Positions 53,406 to 63,413 are shown, numbered from the stretch's first letter. The stretch is DNA of 64,000 bases from Bradyrhizobium sp. Ash2021 (GCF_031202265.1 NZ_CP100604.1:3826501-3890500), one strand, 5' to 3'. The notes: generated by a model not told the origin, from the sequence alone. A program made the numbers and translations.

Positions 53406-54923
53406 ATGGCTGACAGTGTTCATAGAAATCTGCAGTTTGGTCCTTTTGAGCTTTCGAGCAGCGAGAGGGTGCTTCGGCGTGAGGGCGAGGCGCTGCCCCT
53501 TGGCAGCAGGGCCCTGGACCTCCTGATCTACCTTGCCGAGCGTCCGGGTGAGGTGATCGCAAAGCAGGAACTGATCGATCACGTCTGGTCGGACGTAACG
53601 GTCGAGGAGGGAAGCATCCGGGTCAACGTGGCCGCAATCCGCAAGGCGCTTGGTGACGGCCAATTTGGCAACCGATACATCGCAAACATCAGGGGACGGG
53701 GCTACTCGTTCGTCGGCCCCGTTGGCTCCCTCGCTGGTGGCACGGAAAGCAGGAACGCCAAGTTTCGGCACCAAGGCAGCCTCCCCGTGCGACCGCTCAT
53801 GATGATTGGGCGCGAAACGGTCGTCAGTGAGGTTAGCGACAAGCTTCGAAATGAGCGGTTCGTAACACTGGTCGGTCCCGGCGGCATTGGCAAGACGACC
53901 GTTGCCTTGGCTGTTGGCCACGCCGCTGCCGAGGAGTTTGGCGGGAAAGTCCATTTTGTGGACCTGGGAAGCCTGACCGATCCGCGCCATGTTGTGGGGG
54001 CCGTCGCGACATCCCTGGGACTTGCACTGAAATCGAGAGATCCCGGTTTGGAGCTGGTCGACCTCGTTCGTTCGCAGAAGCTTCTTATCATTCTCGATAG
54101 CTCTGAGCACGTGATCGAGGCGGTCGCCCTGATTGCCGAGCAACTGTACCAGGAAACGGAGCAGGTCTATCTTCTGACCACGAGTCGCGAATTGCTGAAA
54201 GTAGAGGGCGAGCATTGTTGCCGGGTTCTTCCCCTTGATTTTCCAACAGACGGCTCTGAGCAAACGGCAAATGCCGTTCTTCGATATCCGGCTGTGCAGT
54301 TGTTTGTACGGCGCGTGGCGGCGAGGACGGGAAGCGTCGTACTCACCGACGAGGAGGCGCCGTTTGTTGCGGAAATGTGCCGAAAGCTGGATGGCATGCC
54401 CCTGGCAATTGAGTTGGCAGCGGGGCAGGTGGCCGCCCTCGGCCTCAAGAACACGGTTTCCCGCCTGGTGTCTCGGCTGGAATTGCTGAAACTAAGCCAT
54501 CGGACCACCGTTCCCAGACATCGGACGCTTAGGGCGACATTGGATTGGAGCTACGATCTGCTGTCCGACGGAGAGAGGATTCTTCTTCGACGCATTGCTC
54601 CTTTCGTCAGCCATTTCACCCTAGAGGACGCGCGGTCTGTCGCAGGCGAACTCGGCGCAGGCACAGGAGAAATATTTGACGCGATCGCCGGCCTGGTCGA
54701 GAAGTCATTGATAGCAACCCGGATCGATGAAGCGCAGGCGCAGTATCGGTTGCTGGACATGACTCGGGCGTATGCACTCGAAAAACTGGAGGAGCATGCC
54801 GAAGTCGACGTGGTCTTCCGCCGCCATGCGGAATACGTCGCCGGCTACCTCGCGACGCCTGATCTCATTCGGGCTAAGCGACTGCTCGAACAGACGAGCG
54901 CTCCGGCGCGACAAGCTGGATGA
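53406..54923 (+). CDS. STAND-ATPase regulator lacking its helical-repeat domain
   Basis: A 505-residue paralogue of the 949- and 970-residue regulators. The winged helix (11-106) and the STAND ATPase (Walker A GPGGIGKTT at 157-165, LIILDSSEHV for Walker B) are intact, up to RRHAEYVAGYL. There it passes directly into ATPDLIRAKRLLEQTSAPARQAG, which is the extreme C terminus of the 970-residue protein. Some 430 residues of sensor repeats are missing without a frame break, so an in-frame deletion is the simple explanation. Without its repeat region the protein may be locked on, off, or act as a partner for the full-length forms. Junction near 54846-54854. Confidence 0.85.
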   Translation: MADSVHRNLQFGPFELSSSERVLRREGEALPLGSRALDLLIYLAERPGEVIAKQELIDHVWSDVTVEEGSIRVNVAAIRKALGDGQFGNRYIANIRGRGYSFVGPVGSLAGGTESRNAKFRHQGSLPVRPLMMIGRETVVSEVSDKLRNERFVTLVGPGGIGKTTVALAVGHAAAEEFGGKVHFVDLGSLTDPRHVVGAVATSLGLALKSRDPGLELVDLVRSQKLLIILDSSEHVIEAVALIAEQLYQETEQVYLLTTSRELLKVEGEHCCRVLPLDFPTDGSEQTANAVLRYPAVQLFVRRVAARTGSVVLTDEEAPFVAEMCRKLDGMPLAIELAAGQVAALGLKNTVSRLVSRLELLKLSHRTTVPRHRTLRATLDWSYDLLSDGERILLRRIAPFVSHFTLEDARSVAGELGAGTGEIFDAIAGLVEKSLIATRIDEAQAQYRLLDMTRAYALEKLEEHAEVDVVFRRHAEYVAGYLATPDLIRAKRLLEQTSAPARQAG

Positions 54924-55263
54924 GGGCGCAATCGTCAAGCAGAGAGGGAGCTTCATGAAATCACATCTTGACCCATACCAAGCATGGTAACTGCAGCCTG
55001 CACTGGCAAAGAAAAACGGGGGCTGAGCATCACGAGGCTCAGGGTCTGCGCCGGCGACACCGCCTGCGTTCGCCTCTCCAAGAGGATTGTCGGTCCGATG
55101 TCCTATCAAAGTGAGTTAATTGGCTGCTTTGCGCGAGGACCCGGAAATTGTGATTCAGCATGATATGTGGCAGACTAGCTGTTTAGGCTCGGTGTAACCA
55201 ACCGGGTGGACTATTGTCATAGGGCATTTCTCAGCCCGAGTTGGTGAGCCGCTCGACGGTGGA
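54924..55263. other. Gap holding a LuxR-gene relic
   Basis: 340 bp between the shortened STAND regulator and the hybrid kinase. It contains the 47-base relic at 55034-55080. The rest shows no gene; the kinase promoter must lie here or further left. Confidence 0.5.
55034..55080 (-). pseudogene. Relic of a LuxR-regulator C terminus
   Basis: These 47 bases match 50408-50454, the antisense end of the MalT-like gene, with about 40 identical by eye. Read on the minus strand they give LERRTQAVSPAQTLSLV against VERRAQAVSRAQTLGLV in the intact protein. Nothing else of a LuxR gene flanks it. It is the tail of a second, deleted copy. Confidence 0.75.
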
Positions 55264-58200
55264 GTGCGGCAGTTGAATCCATCTACTCTGCTTGGCGCAG
55301 ATGGGAATGCCAACTTCCAGGCCTTGTTGGAAGATGGCGAACGTGTCTTCTGCAGGGTCGGTAGCCACGCCAACGCTGACGGCTCTGTACTGGCCGTGCT
55401 GCCTGCTGCAGAGCATCCCACACCTGCCACCCTCGATCGTCTTGCTCACGAATATGGACTGAAGGAGGAGCTGGACGGGGCGTGGGCGGTGCGTCCACTC
55501 GGGTTGATTCGCGAAGGCGGCCGCACCATGCTGGTGCTCGAGGATCCCGGCGGCGAGCCGCTCGAGCGGCTGCTCGGCGCGCCCTTGGAGACGGACCACT
55601 TCCTGCGCCCGGCGATCGACATCGCTGTGGCTCTCGGCAAGCTTCATCGGCGAGGCCTGCTGCACAAGGACATAAAGCCCGCCAATATCATGGTGAACTG
55701 CGCTGACGGGCAGGTGCGTCTTACGGGGTTCGGGATCGCATCACGTGCACCGCGCGAGCGACAGGCGCCCGAGCCGCCGGAGACTGTCGCCGGTACACTC
55801 GCTTACATGGCGCCCGAACAAACCGGGCGGATGAATCGTTCGATAGATTCCCGCAGCGACCTCTATGCGCTCGGCGTCACGTTCTACCAGATGCTCACGG
55901 GCTCCCTGCCGTTCACCGCGGCCGATCCTATGGAGTGGGTGCACTGCCATATCGCCAGAACGCCGCTGCGGCCCAGTGAACGGTCGAAGAATATTCCCGT
56001 TCCGGTCTCTGAAATCATCATGAAGTTGCTCGCGAAGACCGCCGAGGAGCGCTATCAGACTGCGGCTGGCGTCGAAAGCGATCTTCGGCACTGTCTTGCC
56101 GAGCGGGAGCGTAAAGGGCGCATCGCCCCCTTTGCGCTTGGCGAACACGACGCGCCCGATCGGCTGCTGCTTCCCGAGAAGCTGTACGGAAGGGCGCGCG
56201 AGATAGAGACCTTGCTCGCCTGCTTCGATCGGATAGTCAACAATGGCGCGGCGGAGCTGGTGCTGGTCTCCGGATATTCCGGCATCGGCAAATCCTCGGT
56301 GGTCAATGAACTCCACAAGGTGCTGGTGCCGCCGCGCGGGCTCTTCGCATCAGGCAAGTTCGACCAGTACAAGCGTGACATCCCCTATTCGACCCTGGCG
56401 CAAGCCTTTCAGAGCTTGATCCGACCACTGCTTGGCAAGAGCGATCCGGAGTTGGCTGGATGGCGCGAGGCTTTTCGGGAAGCATTAGGCCCGAACGGGC
56501 GGCTTATCATAGACCTGGTTCCGGAACTGAAGCTCATCGTCGGCGACCAGCCGCCGATCCCCGAGCTGCCGCTCCATGACGCGCAACGCCGCTTTCAGCT
56601 GGTCTTCCGGCGCTTTCTCGCCGTGTTCGCGCGGCGGGAGCACCCGCTGGCGCTGTTCCTCGACGATTTGCAATGGCTCGACTCGGCAACGCTGGACCTG
56701 CTGGAGGATTTGTTGACCCAGCCGGACGTGCAGCATCTGATGTTGATCGGGGCTTACCGGGATAACGAGGTCAATTCCGCCCATCCTCTGATCCGCAAGC
56801 TCGAAGCGATCCGCAAGGCGGGCGCGGTCGTGCACGAAATTATCTTAACGCCTCTCGCGCGTGAAGACCTGGGACGGCTGATTGGGGATGCTCTTCACTG
56901 CGAACCGGAACGCGTCACCGCGCTGGCAGAACTGATCCATGAGAAGACGGCAGGCAATCCATTCTTCGCCATTCAGTTGATCTCTGTACTTGTCGAGGAG
57001 GGTTTGCTCACATTCGACTATGGTGAAGGGCGATGGTCCTGGGACCTCAATCGCATTCGCGCCAAGGGTTATACTGACAACGTCGCAGATTTCATGGCGG
57101 CGAAGCTGAGCCGTCTGCCGCCAACGACTCAGAAGGTTCTCGGCCAGTTGGCCTGCCTGGGGAATGCTGCCGAGTCGGAGACGCTCGCGCTGGTTCACGA
57201 GGCGAGCGACGAAGCGACAAACGCAGCGCTGTGGGAAGCTGTTCGGGCCGGCCTCGTCCTTCGTTCGGGCGGCACCTACGCATTCCTCCACGATCGCGTC
57301 CAGGAGGCGGCCTATACGCTCATCGTCGAGGACGAGCGGGCCATGTCGCATCTTCGCATTGGCCGATTACTTGCAGCGCGCACTCCACCGGAGCACCTCG
57401 AAGAGAACATCTTCGAAATCGTGAACCAGTTCGACCGTGGCGCGGCGCTTATCAGCACAGAGCGGGAGCGCGAGCAGGTCGCCACGTTCAATTTAATGGC
57501 AGGTAGGCGCGCCAAGGCGGCAACCGCCTACGCCGCAGCCCTGCGGTATTTTGTCGTCGGACGCTTGCTGCTGGGAGAAAAGGGTTGGGAACAGTGCTAC
57601 CAGCTCACCTTCGACCTTGAGCTCAATAGGGGCGAGTGCGAATATCTGACCGGGGAATTGGCGGCAGCGGAAGAACGGCTCTCGTTGCTGTCGGCGCGGG
57701 CACTGACCATTGTTCACGCTGCCGCGGTCGCCTGCGTGCGCATCAATCTTTATACGACCGTCGACCGGAGCGACAGGGCTGTCGAGGTGGGGCTGGACTA
57801 TCTCCGCCATGTTGACGCCCGGTGGCCGCAGCATGCAACGGCCGAGGACGTCCAGCAGGAGTATGGTCGGCTACGGCAGCGGCTCGGATCCGGCTCGATC
57901 GAGGGGCTGCTCGAGCTGCCGCTGATGACCGATCCCGACCGGCGCGCAACCATGGACGTGCTCACGGTGCTGACGTCACCCGCCCTGTTCACGGATTTAA
58001 ATCTTTTCCGCCTCGTTGTCGGCCGGATGGCGACCCTCAGCCTGGAGCATGGCAACACCGACGGATCGTCCCTTGCATATACTTGGCTGGGCGGCGTCCT
58101 TGGGACGCACTTCGGCGATTACCAGGCAGGGTTCCGCTTCGGCAGGCTTGGCCTGGATCTAGTCGAGAAGCGTGGCCTTGATCGGTTCAGAGCCCGCGTC

Positions 58201-61200
58201 TACCTGGTCTTCGCAGTCCATGTCGCGCACTGGACACAGTCCCTGGCCACCAGCCGCGCCTTCCTGCGGCGCGCCTTTGAGGCCGCGCAGGAAGCCGGTG
58301 ACCTTTCTTATGCCGCCTATAGCTGCATTGACTTGACCACGAATCTCTTCGCCTACGGCGATCCACTTGAGGTAGTCGAACGAGAGGCCGAAAATGGGCT
58401 CCAATTTGCGCAGAAGGTGCGGTTTGGTCTTGCCAGCGACTGCCTCACCGGACAGCTCAGGCTGATCCGGATGCTGCGTGGACTGACACCGGACTTTGGC
58501 TCCTTCAATGACGAAGCGTTCGAGGAGAGCCGCTTCGTGCAACGTCTTGAGAGCAATCGCCAGCTGGCCATTTGCGCCTGTTACTATTGGGTGCGCAAGC
58601 TACAAGCCGGGGTCTACGCCGGCGACTCCGTAGCTGCGATCGCGGCCACAACGAAACTCGCGCCGCTGCTGTGGACAGCGCCCACGCAAGTGGAGCAATC
58701 TGAATACCAGTTCTATGGTGCCCTTGCCCGGGCGGCACGGTGCGATGAAGCTCCGGCCGAGGAGCGATCCCAGCATTTGGCGGCGCTGGCGGATCATTAC
58801 AGGCAGATCGCTGTCTGGGCTGAAAACTGCCCGGAGAACTTCGAGAACCGCACCGCACTGGTAGGCGCGGAGATCGCTCGGATCGATGGCCGTGTGCTCA
58901 ATGCCGAGCACCTATACGAACGGGCCATCCGTTCAGCCCGCGAGAACGGCTTTATTCACAATGAGGCGCTCGCCTACGAACGGGCCGCGCGCTTTTACGC
59001 GGCGCGTGGGTTCAAGCAGATCGCGGACCTGTATCTGCGGAATGCCCGCTACGGTTATCTCCGTTGGGGGGCCGTCGGGAAGGTGCGACAACTCGACGAG
59101 ACGTATCCAGACCTCAGACAGGAAGACTCACTTCCCGGCCCGATGAGCACCATCGGTGCGCCGGTTGAACACCTCGACCTCGCGACGGTGATCAAGGTGT
59201 CGCAAGCTGTCTCAGGTGAGATTGTGCTCGAAAATCTGATCGACACGCTCATGCGTACCGCAATGGAGCAGGCCGGTGCCGAGCGAGCGCTGTTGATTAT
59301 GCCGTGCGGGCAAGGGCCTCGCATCGAGGCAGAAGCTACGACCAGCGGCGATACGGTGACCGTACGTCTGGTCGAGGGGGCCGTAACCGAGCACGTGCTG
59401 CCCGAGTCGGTGCTGCACTACGTCCTGCGCACCCGCGAGAGTGTAGTTCTGGACGATGCCGCGGCCCAGTCCCCGTTTGGCGTGGATTCCTACATCTGTC
59501 AGCGCAAGGCCCGGTCCATTCTCTGCCTGCCGCTGCTCAATCAGGCCAAACTCATCGGCGTGCTCTACCTCGAAAACAACCTGATGCCTCGCGTCTTCGC
59601 GCCCGCCCGGATCTCAGTCTTGAAACTGCTCGCCTCGCAGGCTGCAATCGCATTGGAGAATGCCCATTTGTATCGCGACGTCGCGGAGCGCGAGACGAAA
59701 ATCCGGCGCCTGGTCGATTCCAACATTATCGGAATTTTCATCTGGGATTTCGACGGTCGCGTTCTTGAGGCCAACGATGAATTTCTTCGCATGGTGAACT
59801 ACGATCGCGAAGACCTGGTTTCGGGCCGCATAAGGTGGGCGGACCTGACGCCGTCCGACTGGCGCGACAGGAATAACGCAAGGATCGAACGGCAAAAAAG
59901 AAGCGGCCGGTTCGAGCCGTTTGAAAAGGAATACACCAGAAAAGACGGTAGCCGTGTACCCGTGCTGATTGGTGGGGCGACATTTGAAGAGGGCGGTAAC
60001 GAGGGCGTCGCATTCGTGCTCGATCTGACCGGGCGCAAGCGCGCGGAGGATGCGCTGCGCGAGAGAGAGGCTCAGCTCGCCGAGGCGCGGCGCGAGCTGC
60101 GGCAGATGATCGATACCATCCCAATTCCGGTGGCGAGCTATTCGGCAGACGCCAGGCGCGACTTCGTCAACGCTGCCTGGAAACAATACACGGGCCTTTC
60201 CGACGAGGCTGCGCTCGGCACGGAATGGTCCGTCGTGGCGCATCCTGACGACATCGCGACCGGTGAGAAGATGTGGCATGACGCTTTTGCCACCGGCGAG
60301 CCATGGCATACGGAGGAGCGCGTCCGGCGTGCCGACGGACAGTATCGCTGGTTCTCCATCGATCGTGTCGCTGCGCGCGACGAGAACGGCAAGATCATTA
60401 AGTGGTACGGAACCGCCTACGACATCGAGGATCGCAAGCGCGCAGAGGAACGCCTCCGCGTGCAGCACACGGTCGCGCAAATTTTGGCGGAAGCGGCCAC
60501 GATCGAAGAGGCCACTCCGAGAATATTGTGGGCTATGGGCGAGTGTCTGGGGTGGGACTTGGGTGCGCTCTGGCGCGTGGACCGGGAGGCCGAGGTGCTG
60601 CGCTGTGTCGAGCTTTGGCATAAAGCCTCGATAGAAGTCCCGGAATTTGAAAGAGTCAGCCGGGAGTTCACTTTCGTTCCGGGCTTGGGATTACCGGGCC
60701 GGGTATGGTCCAGCCTTGAGCCTGAATACGTTCGCGATGTCGTTTCTGATGAGAACTTTCCGCGCGGACCCATCGCCGAACGCGAAGGACTACACGCGGC
60801 CTTCGGCTTTCCCATCCTGCTCGGGGGCGAAGTCTTGGGCGTGATCGAGTTTTTCAGTCGCGAGATCAGGCAGCCCGATCAGGAGCTGCTTAACATGCTG
60901 GCTACCATCGGCAGCCAGATCGGTCAGTTCATCGAGCGTAAGCGCGCCGAAGAGGCCTTCCGCAAGGTGCAGATGCAGCTGGCGCACGCAAATCGCGTCG
61001 CGACGACGGGCCAGTTGACGGCCTCGATCACCCATGAAGTGAACCAGCCGATCACCGCGGCAGTCACATACGCGTTAGCCGCTCGGCGCTGGCTACGCGC
61101 GGAGCCGCCGAATTTTCATGAGGTGGATGACGCGCTCTCTTTTATTGTCAAGGAAGGGAACCGCGCAGGCGAGGTCGTCGGGCGAATCCGCGCGCTCATT

Positions 61201-61686
61201 CAGAAGGCGCCCGCACGAAAAGACGCCGTAGAGATCAACGATGCCATCCTCGAGGTTATTGCTCTCACCCGTACGGAGGCCGAAAACAGTAGCGTCTCGG
61301 TGCGGACGCAGTTAGCGGAGGGCTTGCCGCGCGTCCAGGGAGATCGGGTCCAGCTGCAACAGGTAGTACTTAACTTGATCATCAATGCCATCGAAGCGAT
61401 GCGCGACGTCGGCGAAGAGGAGCGAGAATTGCTCATCAGCACCCGTAACGAACCGGATGGCGTGTCAGTCGAGGTGCGAGATTCAGGTCCAGGCTTCGCG
61501 CCGGCGGAAATTGACCGCGTATTCGAGGCTTTCTACAGCACGAAACCGAGCGGTCTGGGGCTTGGACTGTCGATCTGCCGGTCGATTATCGAAGCGCATA
61601 ACGGACGATTGTGGGCGAGACCTAACGTGCCACGTGGCGCTATCTTTGGCTTTGTTGCGCCTGCTCATCCGGCCGCCGCATCGTAG
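55264..61686 (+). CDS. Hybrid Ser/Thr-kinase-like, ATPase, GAF/PAS sensor histidine kinase
   Basis: A 2140-residue protein. A kinase-like domain (1-290) has HKDIKPAN at 134-141 with Asp136 and Asn141, and MAPEQTGRMN, but GFG (155-157) where DFG is expected and no clear beta-3 Lys, so it may be inactive. An AAA/STAND-type ATPase follows with GYSGIGKSS at 337-345 and LFLDDLQWLD at about 464-473, then a helical region. GAF lies at about 1305-1470, PAS at 1480-1590 and 1612-1720, a second GAF at 1735-1895. The histidine kinase has its phospho-acceptor H1924 in THEVNQPI, an N-box near N2041 and GLGLGLSICRSI. Start GTG 55264 is tentative. A FixJ-like regulator lies tail-to-tail downstream. Confidence 0.92.
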   Translation: MRQLNPSTLLGADGNANFQALLEDGERVFCRVGSHANADGSVLAVLPAAEHPTPATLDRLAHEYGLKEELDGAWAVRPLGLIREGGRTMLVLEDPGGEPLERLLGAPLETDHFLRPAIDIAVALGKLHRRGLLHKDIKPANIMVNCADGQVRLTGFGIASRAPRERQAPEPPETVAGTLAYMAPEQTGRMNRSIDSRSDLYALGVTFYQMLTGSLPFTAADPMEWVHCHIARTPLRPSERSKNIPVPVSEIIMKLLAKTAEERYQTAAGVESDLRHCLAERERKGRIAPFALGEHDAPDRLLLPEKLYGRAREIETLLACFDRIVNNGAAELVLVSGYSGIGKSSVVNELHKVLVPPRGLFASGKFDQYKRDIPYSTLAQAFQSLIRPLLGKSDPELAGWREAFREALGPNGRLIIDLVPELKLIVGDQPPIPELPLHDAQRRFQLVFRRFLAVFARREHPLALFLDDLQWLDSATLDLLEDLLTQPDVQHLMLIGAYRDNEVNSAHPLIRKLEAIRKAGAVVHEIILTPLAREDLGRLIGDALHCEPERVTALAELIHEKTAGNPFFAIQLISVLVEEGLLTFDYGEGRWSWDLNRIRAKGYTDNVADFMAAKLSRLPPTTQKVLGQLACLGNAAESETLALVHEASDEATNAALWEAVRAGLVLRSGGTYAFLHDRVQEAAYTLIVEDERAMSHLRIGRLLAARTPPEHLEENIFEIVNQFDRGAALISTEREREQVATFNLMAGRRAKAATAYAAALRYFVVGRLLLGEKGWEQCYQLTFDLELNRGECEYLTGELAAAEERLSLLSARALTIVHAAAVACVRINLYTTVDRSDRAVEVGLDYLRHVDARWPQHATAEDVQQEYGRLRQRLGSGSIEGLLELPLMTDPDRRATMDVLTVLTSPALFTDLNLFRLVVGRMATLSLEHGNTDGSSLAYTWLGGVLGTHFGDYQAGFRFGRLGLDLVEKRGLDRFRARVYLVFAVHVAHWTQSLATSRAFLRRAFEAAQEAGDLSYAAYSCIDLTTNLFAYGDPLEVVEREAENGLQFAQKVRFGLASDCLTGQLRLIRMLRGLTPDFGSFNDEAFEESRFVQRLESNRQLAICACYYWVRKLQAGVYAGDSVAAIAATTKLAPLLWTAPTQVEQSEYQFYGALARAARCDEAPAEERSQHLAALADHYRQIAVWAENCPENFENRTALVGAEIARIDGRVLNAEHLYERAIRSARENGFIHNEALAYERAARFYAARGFKQIADLYLRNARYGYLRWGAVGKVRQLDETYPDLRQEDSLPGPMSTIGAPVEHLDLATVIKVSQAVSGEIVLENLIDTLMRTAMEQAGAERALLIMPCGQGPRIEAEATTSGDTVTVRLVEGAVTEHVLPESVLHYVLRTRESVVLDDAAAQSPFGVDSYICQRKARSILCLPLLNQAKLIGVLYLENNLMPRVFAPARISVLKLLASQAAIALENAHLYRDVAERETKIRRLVDSNIIGIFIWDFDGRVLEANDEFLRMVNYDREDLVSGRIRWADLTPSDWRDRNNARIERQKRSGRFEPFEKEYTRKDGSRVPVLIGGATFEEGGNEGVAFVLDLTGRKRAEDALREREAQLAEARRELRQMIDTIPIPVASYSADARRDFVNAAWKQYTGLSDEAALGTEWSVVAHPDDIATGEKMWHDAFATGEPWHTEERVRRADGQYRWFSIDRVAARDENGKIIKWYGTAYDIEDRKRAEERLRVQHTVAQILAEAATIEEATPRILWAMGECLGWDLGALWRVDREAEVLRCVELWHKASIEVPEFERVSREFTFVPGLGLPGRVWSSLEPEYVRDVVSDENFPRGPIAEREGLHAAFGFPILLGGEVLGVIEFFSREIRQPDQELLNMLATIGSQIGQFIERKRAEEAFRKVQMQLAHANRVATTGQLTASITHEVNQPITAAVTYALAARRWLRAEPPNFHEVDDALSFIVKEGNRAGEVVGRIRALIQKAPARKDAVEINDAILEVIALTRTEAENSSVSVRTQLAEGLPRVQGDRVQLQQVVLNLIINAIEAMRDVGEEERELLISTRNEPDGVSVEVRDSGPGFAPAEIDRVFEAFYSTKPSGLGLGLSICRSIIEAHNGRLWARPNVPRGAIFGFVAPAHPAAAS

Positions 61687-61783
61687 TGGAATGCCGCTTA
61701 CGTGACAGACGTCGAGTCTAGCAGGCACCCTGATCATCGGTGGCGAGGCGCAATGGGACCATTACGGGAGATGCGCGTCTGCG

Positions 61784-62431
61784 CTAGGCAACGCGACCCG
61801 GGTTATGCGGTTTTGTCGGCGTCAGTTGCAATTGGTCGGCCATGCGCGCCAAGTCAGGCAAAGACGATGCCCGCATCTTGCGCATTACTTGGCCACGATG
61901 AACTTTTACCGTGATTTCGCTTACGCCGAGATCGGCTGCGATCTGCTTGTTCAACCGCCCGGTCACCACGAGCGCCATGACCTCGCGCTCCCGCGGCGTC
62001 AACGTTTCGAAACGAACTTTCAGCTCTGCCATAGCTCGTTCCTGCTCAAGCCGCGCTCGATCACGGGCATGACCGAGCTGAATCGCTTCAAGCAAATCCT
62101 GCTCTCGGAATGGCTTTGGTAGGAATTCGATCGCGCCACCCTTCATCGCCTGCACCGACATTGGAATGTCACCATGTGCGGTAATGAAGATAATTGGCAG
62201 CTGGCTTTTGGCACCTGCCAGTTCGCGCTGCAGTTCGAGTCCGCTCTGGCCGGGAAGCCGCACGTCAAGCACCAGGCAAGCGGGTCCTTCTGGCCGGTCC
62301 GCCTTGAAAAATTCGCTCACCGAACCAAGTAAGCTGACCCGAAAGCCCGCCGATCGAAGCAGCTTGCCCAGGGAGTCCCGCACCCCCGGATCATCGTCGA
62401 CGACTATCACTATTGGCGGTTGCTCTACCAC
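61784..62431 (-). CDS. FixJ/NarL-type response regulator
   Basis: A 215-residue two-domain regulator. The receiver has the acidic pair in VVDDDPG (12-14), the phospho-acceptor D56 in LVLDVRLPG, T84 and K106 in FLPKPFRE. The C terminus is a LuxR-type helix-turn-helix (LTPREREVMALVVTGRLNKQIAADL, ITVKVHRGQVMRKM). It converges on the hybrid histidine kinase with 97 bp between their ends, so the two probably form a two-component pair. Sensor kinases of the THEVNQPI type are often partnered with FixJ-like regulators. Confidence 0.93.
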   Translation of the reverse strand: MVEQPPIVIVVDDDPGVRDSLGKLLRSAGFRVSLLGSVSEFFKADRPEGPACLVLDVRLPGQSGLELQRELAGAKSQLPIIFITAHGDIPMSVQAMKGGAIEFLPKPFREQDLLEAIQLGHARDRARLEQERAMAELKVRFETLTPREREVMALVVTGRLNKQIAADLGVSEITVKVHRGQVMRKMRASSLPDLARMADQLQLTPTKPHNPGRVA

Positions 62432-63017
62432 ATGTTCCTCGTTGACATGCGCATTAGCTTTGCCAGTCCGCTATGGAGCATAGTGAGATTACCGCATGGG
62501 CGATAGAGGGAACCACCAGCCCAATTCGGCTCCGACGGATCGCAGCCATGGGCGAACTAGCCGGTTGAAATCGGCCAGGTTCTGCGTCAGGCAGCCAGCT
62601 GCCCAAAGTCGAACCGACTAAGCTGGCAGCGCACAACCTTCGTATAGTGCGCACATTCCTATTTGGTACTCGATCTTTCCGCTAGATCAATAGTGAGCGC
62701 CAATGCGTGCCATTATGGTGAAGTTCTCCTCCCTCGAGGCCGATCACTCCCTGCGGCCTCCCTTGCCCCTGCAGCGCAGTCCAAGCTGGAGGGGCTCTTG
62801 TGAGGTAACAGGGGCTAGGGTGATATGAAGGTCGATGCCTGTGACGCAGCTTGCTCCATCGACCACAGGATTTCCGACCACCGAAGCGAATCGTTGAGTT
62901 CCTATACATTTGTATAATCGAAGCACGTAGCGGTTGCGCCTAGGCTGGATAAGAAAGTGTCTCGCGGACTATATACGTTCCTCCGTAAAAGCTGCTCGCG
63001 GTTACAGGTCTTGCCAA
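62432..63017. other. Divergent spacer between two response-regulator genes
   Basis: 586 bp between the FixJ-like gene and the lone receiver gene, which point away from each other. I see no gene, clear operator or mobile-element end in it. It is lower in GC than its neighbours around 62690-62960. Confidence 0.45.
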
Positions 63018-63413
63018 GTGCCAAATAGCGGACCAATAGTGGCCATAGTCGATGATGACGAAGCGGTTGGAAACGCAATCGAAGTTTTAATGCGTTCGAT
63101 AGGGTTGGTCGCCCAAGCATTTTCGTCGGGGGAGGAGTTCTTGCGCTCACCCGAACTGAGCCGCACCGGCTGCCTGGTTGTCGACTTCGACATGCCCAAG
63201 ATGAGTGGCCTTGATCTGCACAACAATTTGTCTCGATTGGGCAAAGAGATTCCCACCGTACTGATAACTGCCTATCCAAGCGATGATATTCGTGCCCGCG
63301 CACTTAAAGCTGGGGTCAGCTGTTATCTGCCCAAGCCGTTCGATGAGAGCGACCTCCTGAATTGTATTCATACCGCTCTAGATCGCGCAAAGGGAAATAG
63401 AGGCGCGCCTTAG
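63018..63413 (+). CDS. Single-domain response regulator (receiver only)
   Basis: A 131-residue CheY-like receiver with IVDDDEAV at 10-17, the phospho-acceptor D56 in VVDFDMPKMSGLDL, T84 in LITAYP and K106 in YLPKPFDE. It is closest to FixJ/NodW-type receivers but lacks an output domain. The start is taken as GTG 63018, where the protein begins PNSGPIVAIVDDD; an upstream in-frame ATG at 62934 is possible. It could compete for, or relay, phosphate with the hybrid kinase. Confidence 0.85.
   Translation: MPNSGPIVAIVDDDEAVGNAIEVLMRSIGLVAQAFSSGEEFLRSPELSRTGCLVVDFDMPKMSGLDLHNNLSRLGKEIPTVLITAYPSDDIRARALKAGVSCYLPKPFDESDLLNCIHTALDRAKGNRGAP

Noticed and set aside
53162..53407. N-terminal extension of the MalT-like regulator to ATG 53407
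   Set aside because: No ribosome site at 53407 or at the inner ATG 53242; the added residues do not resemble the family, while GTG 53161 has a strong GGGGGGAGG upstream.
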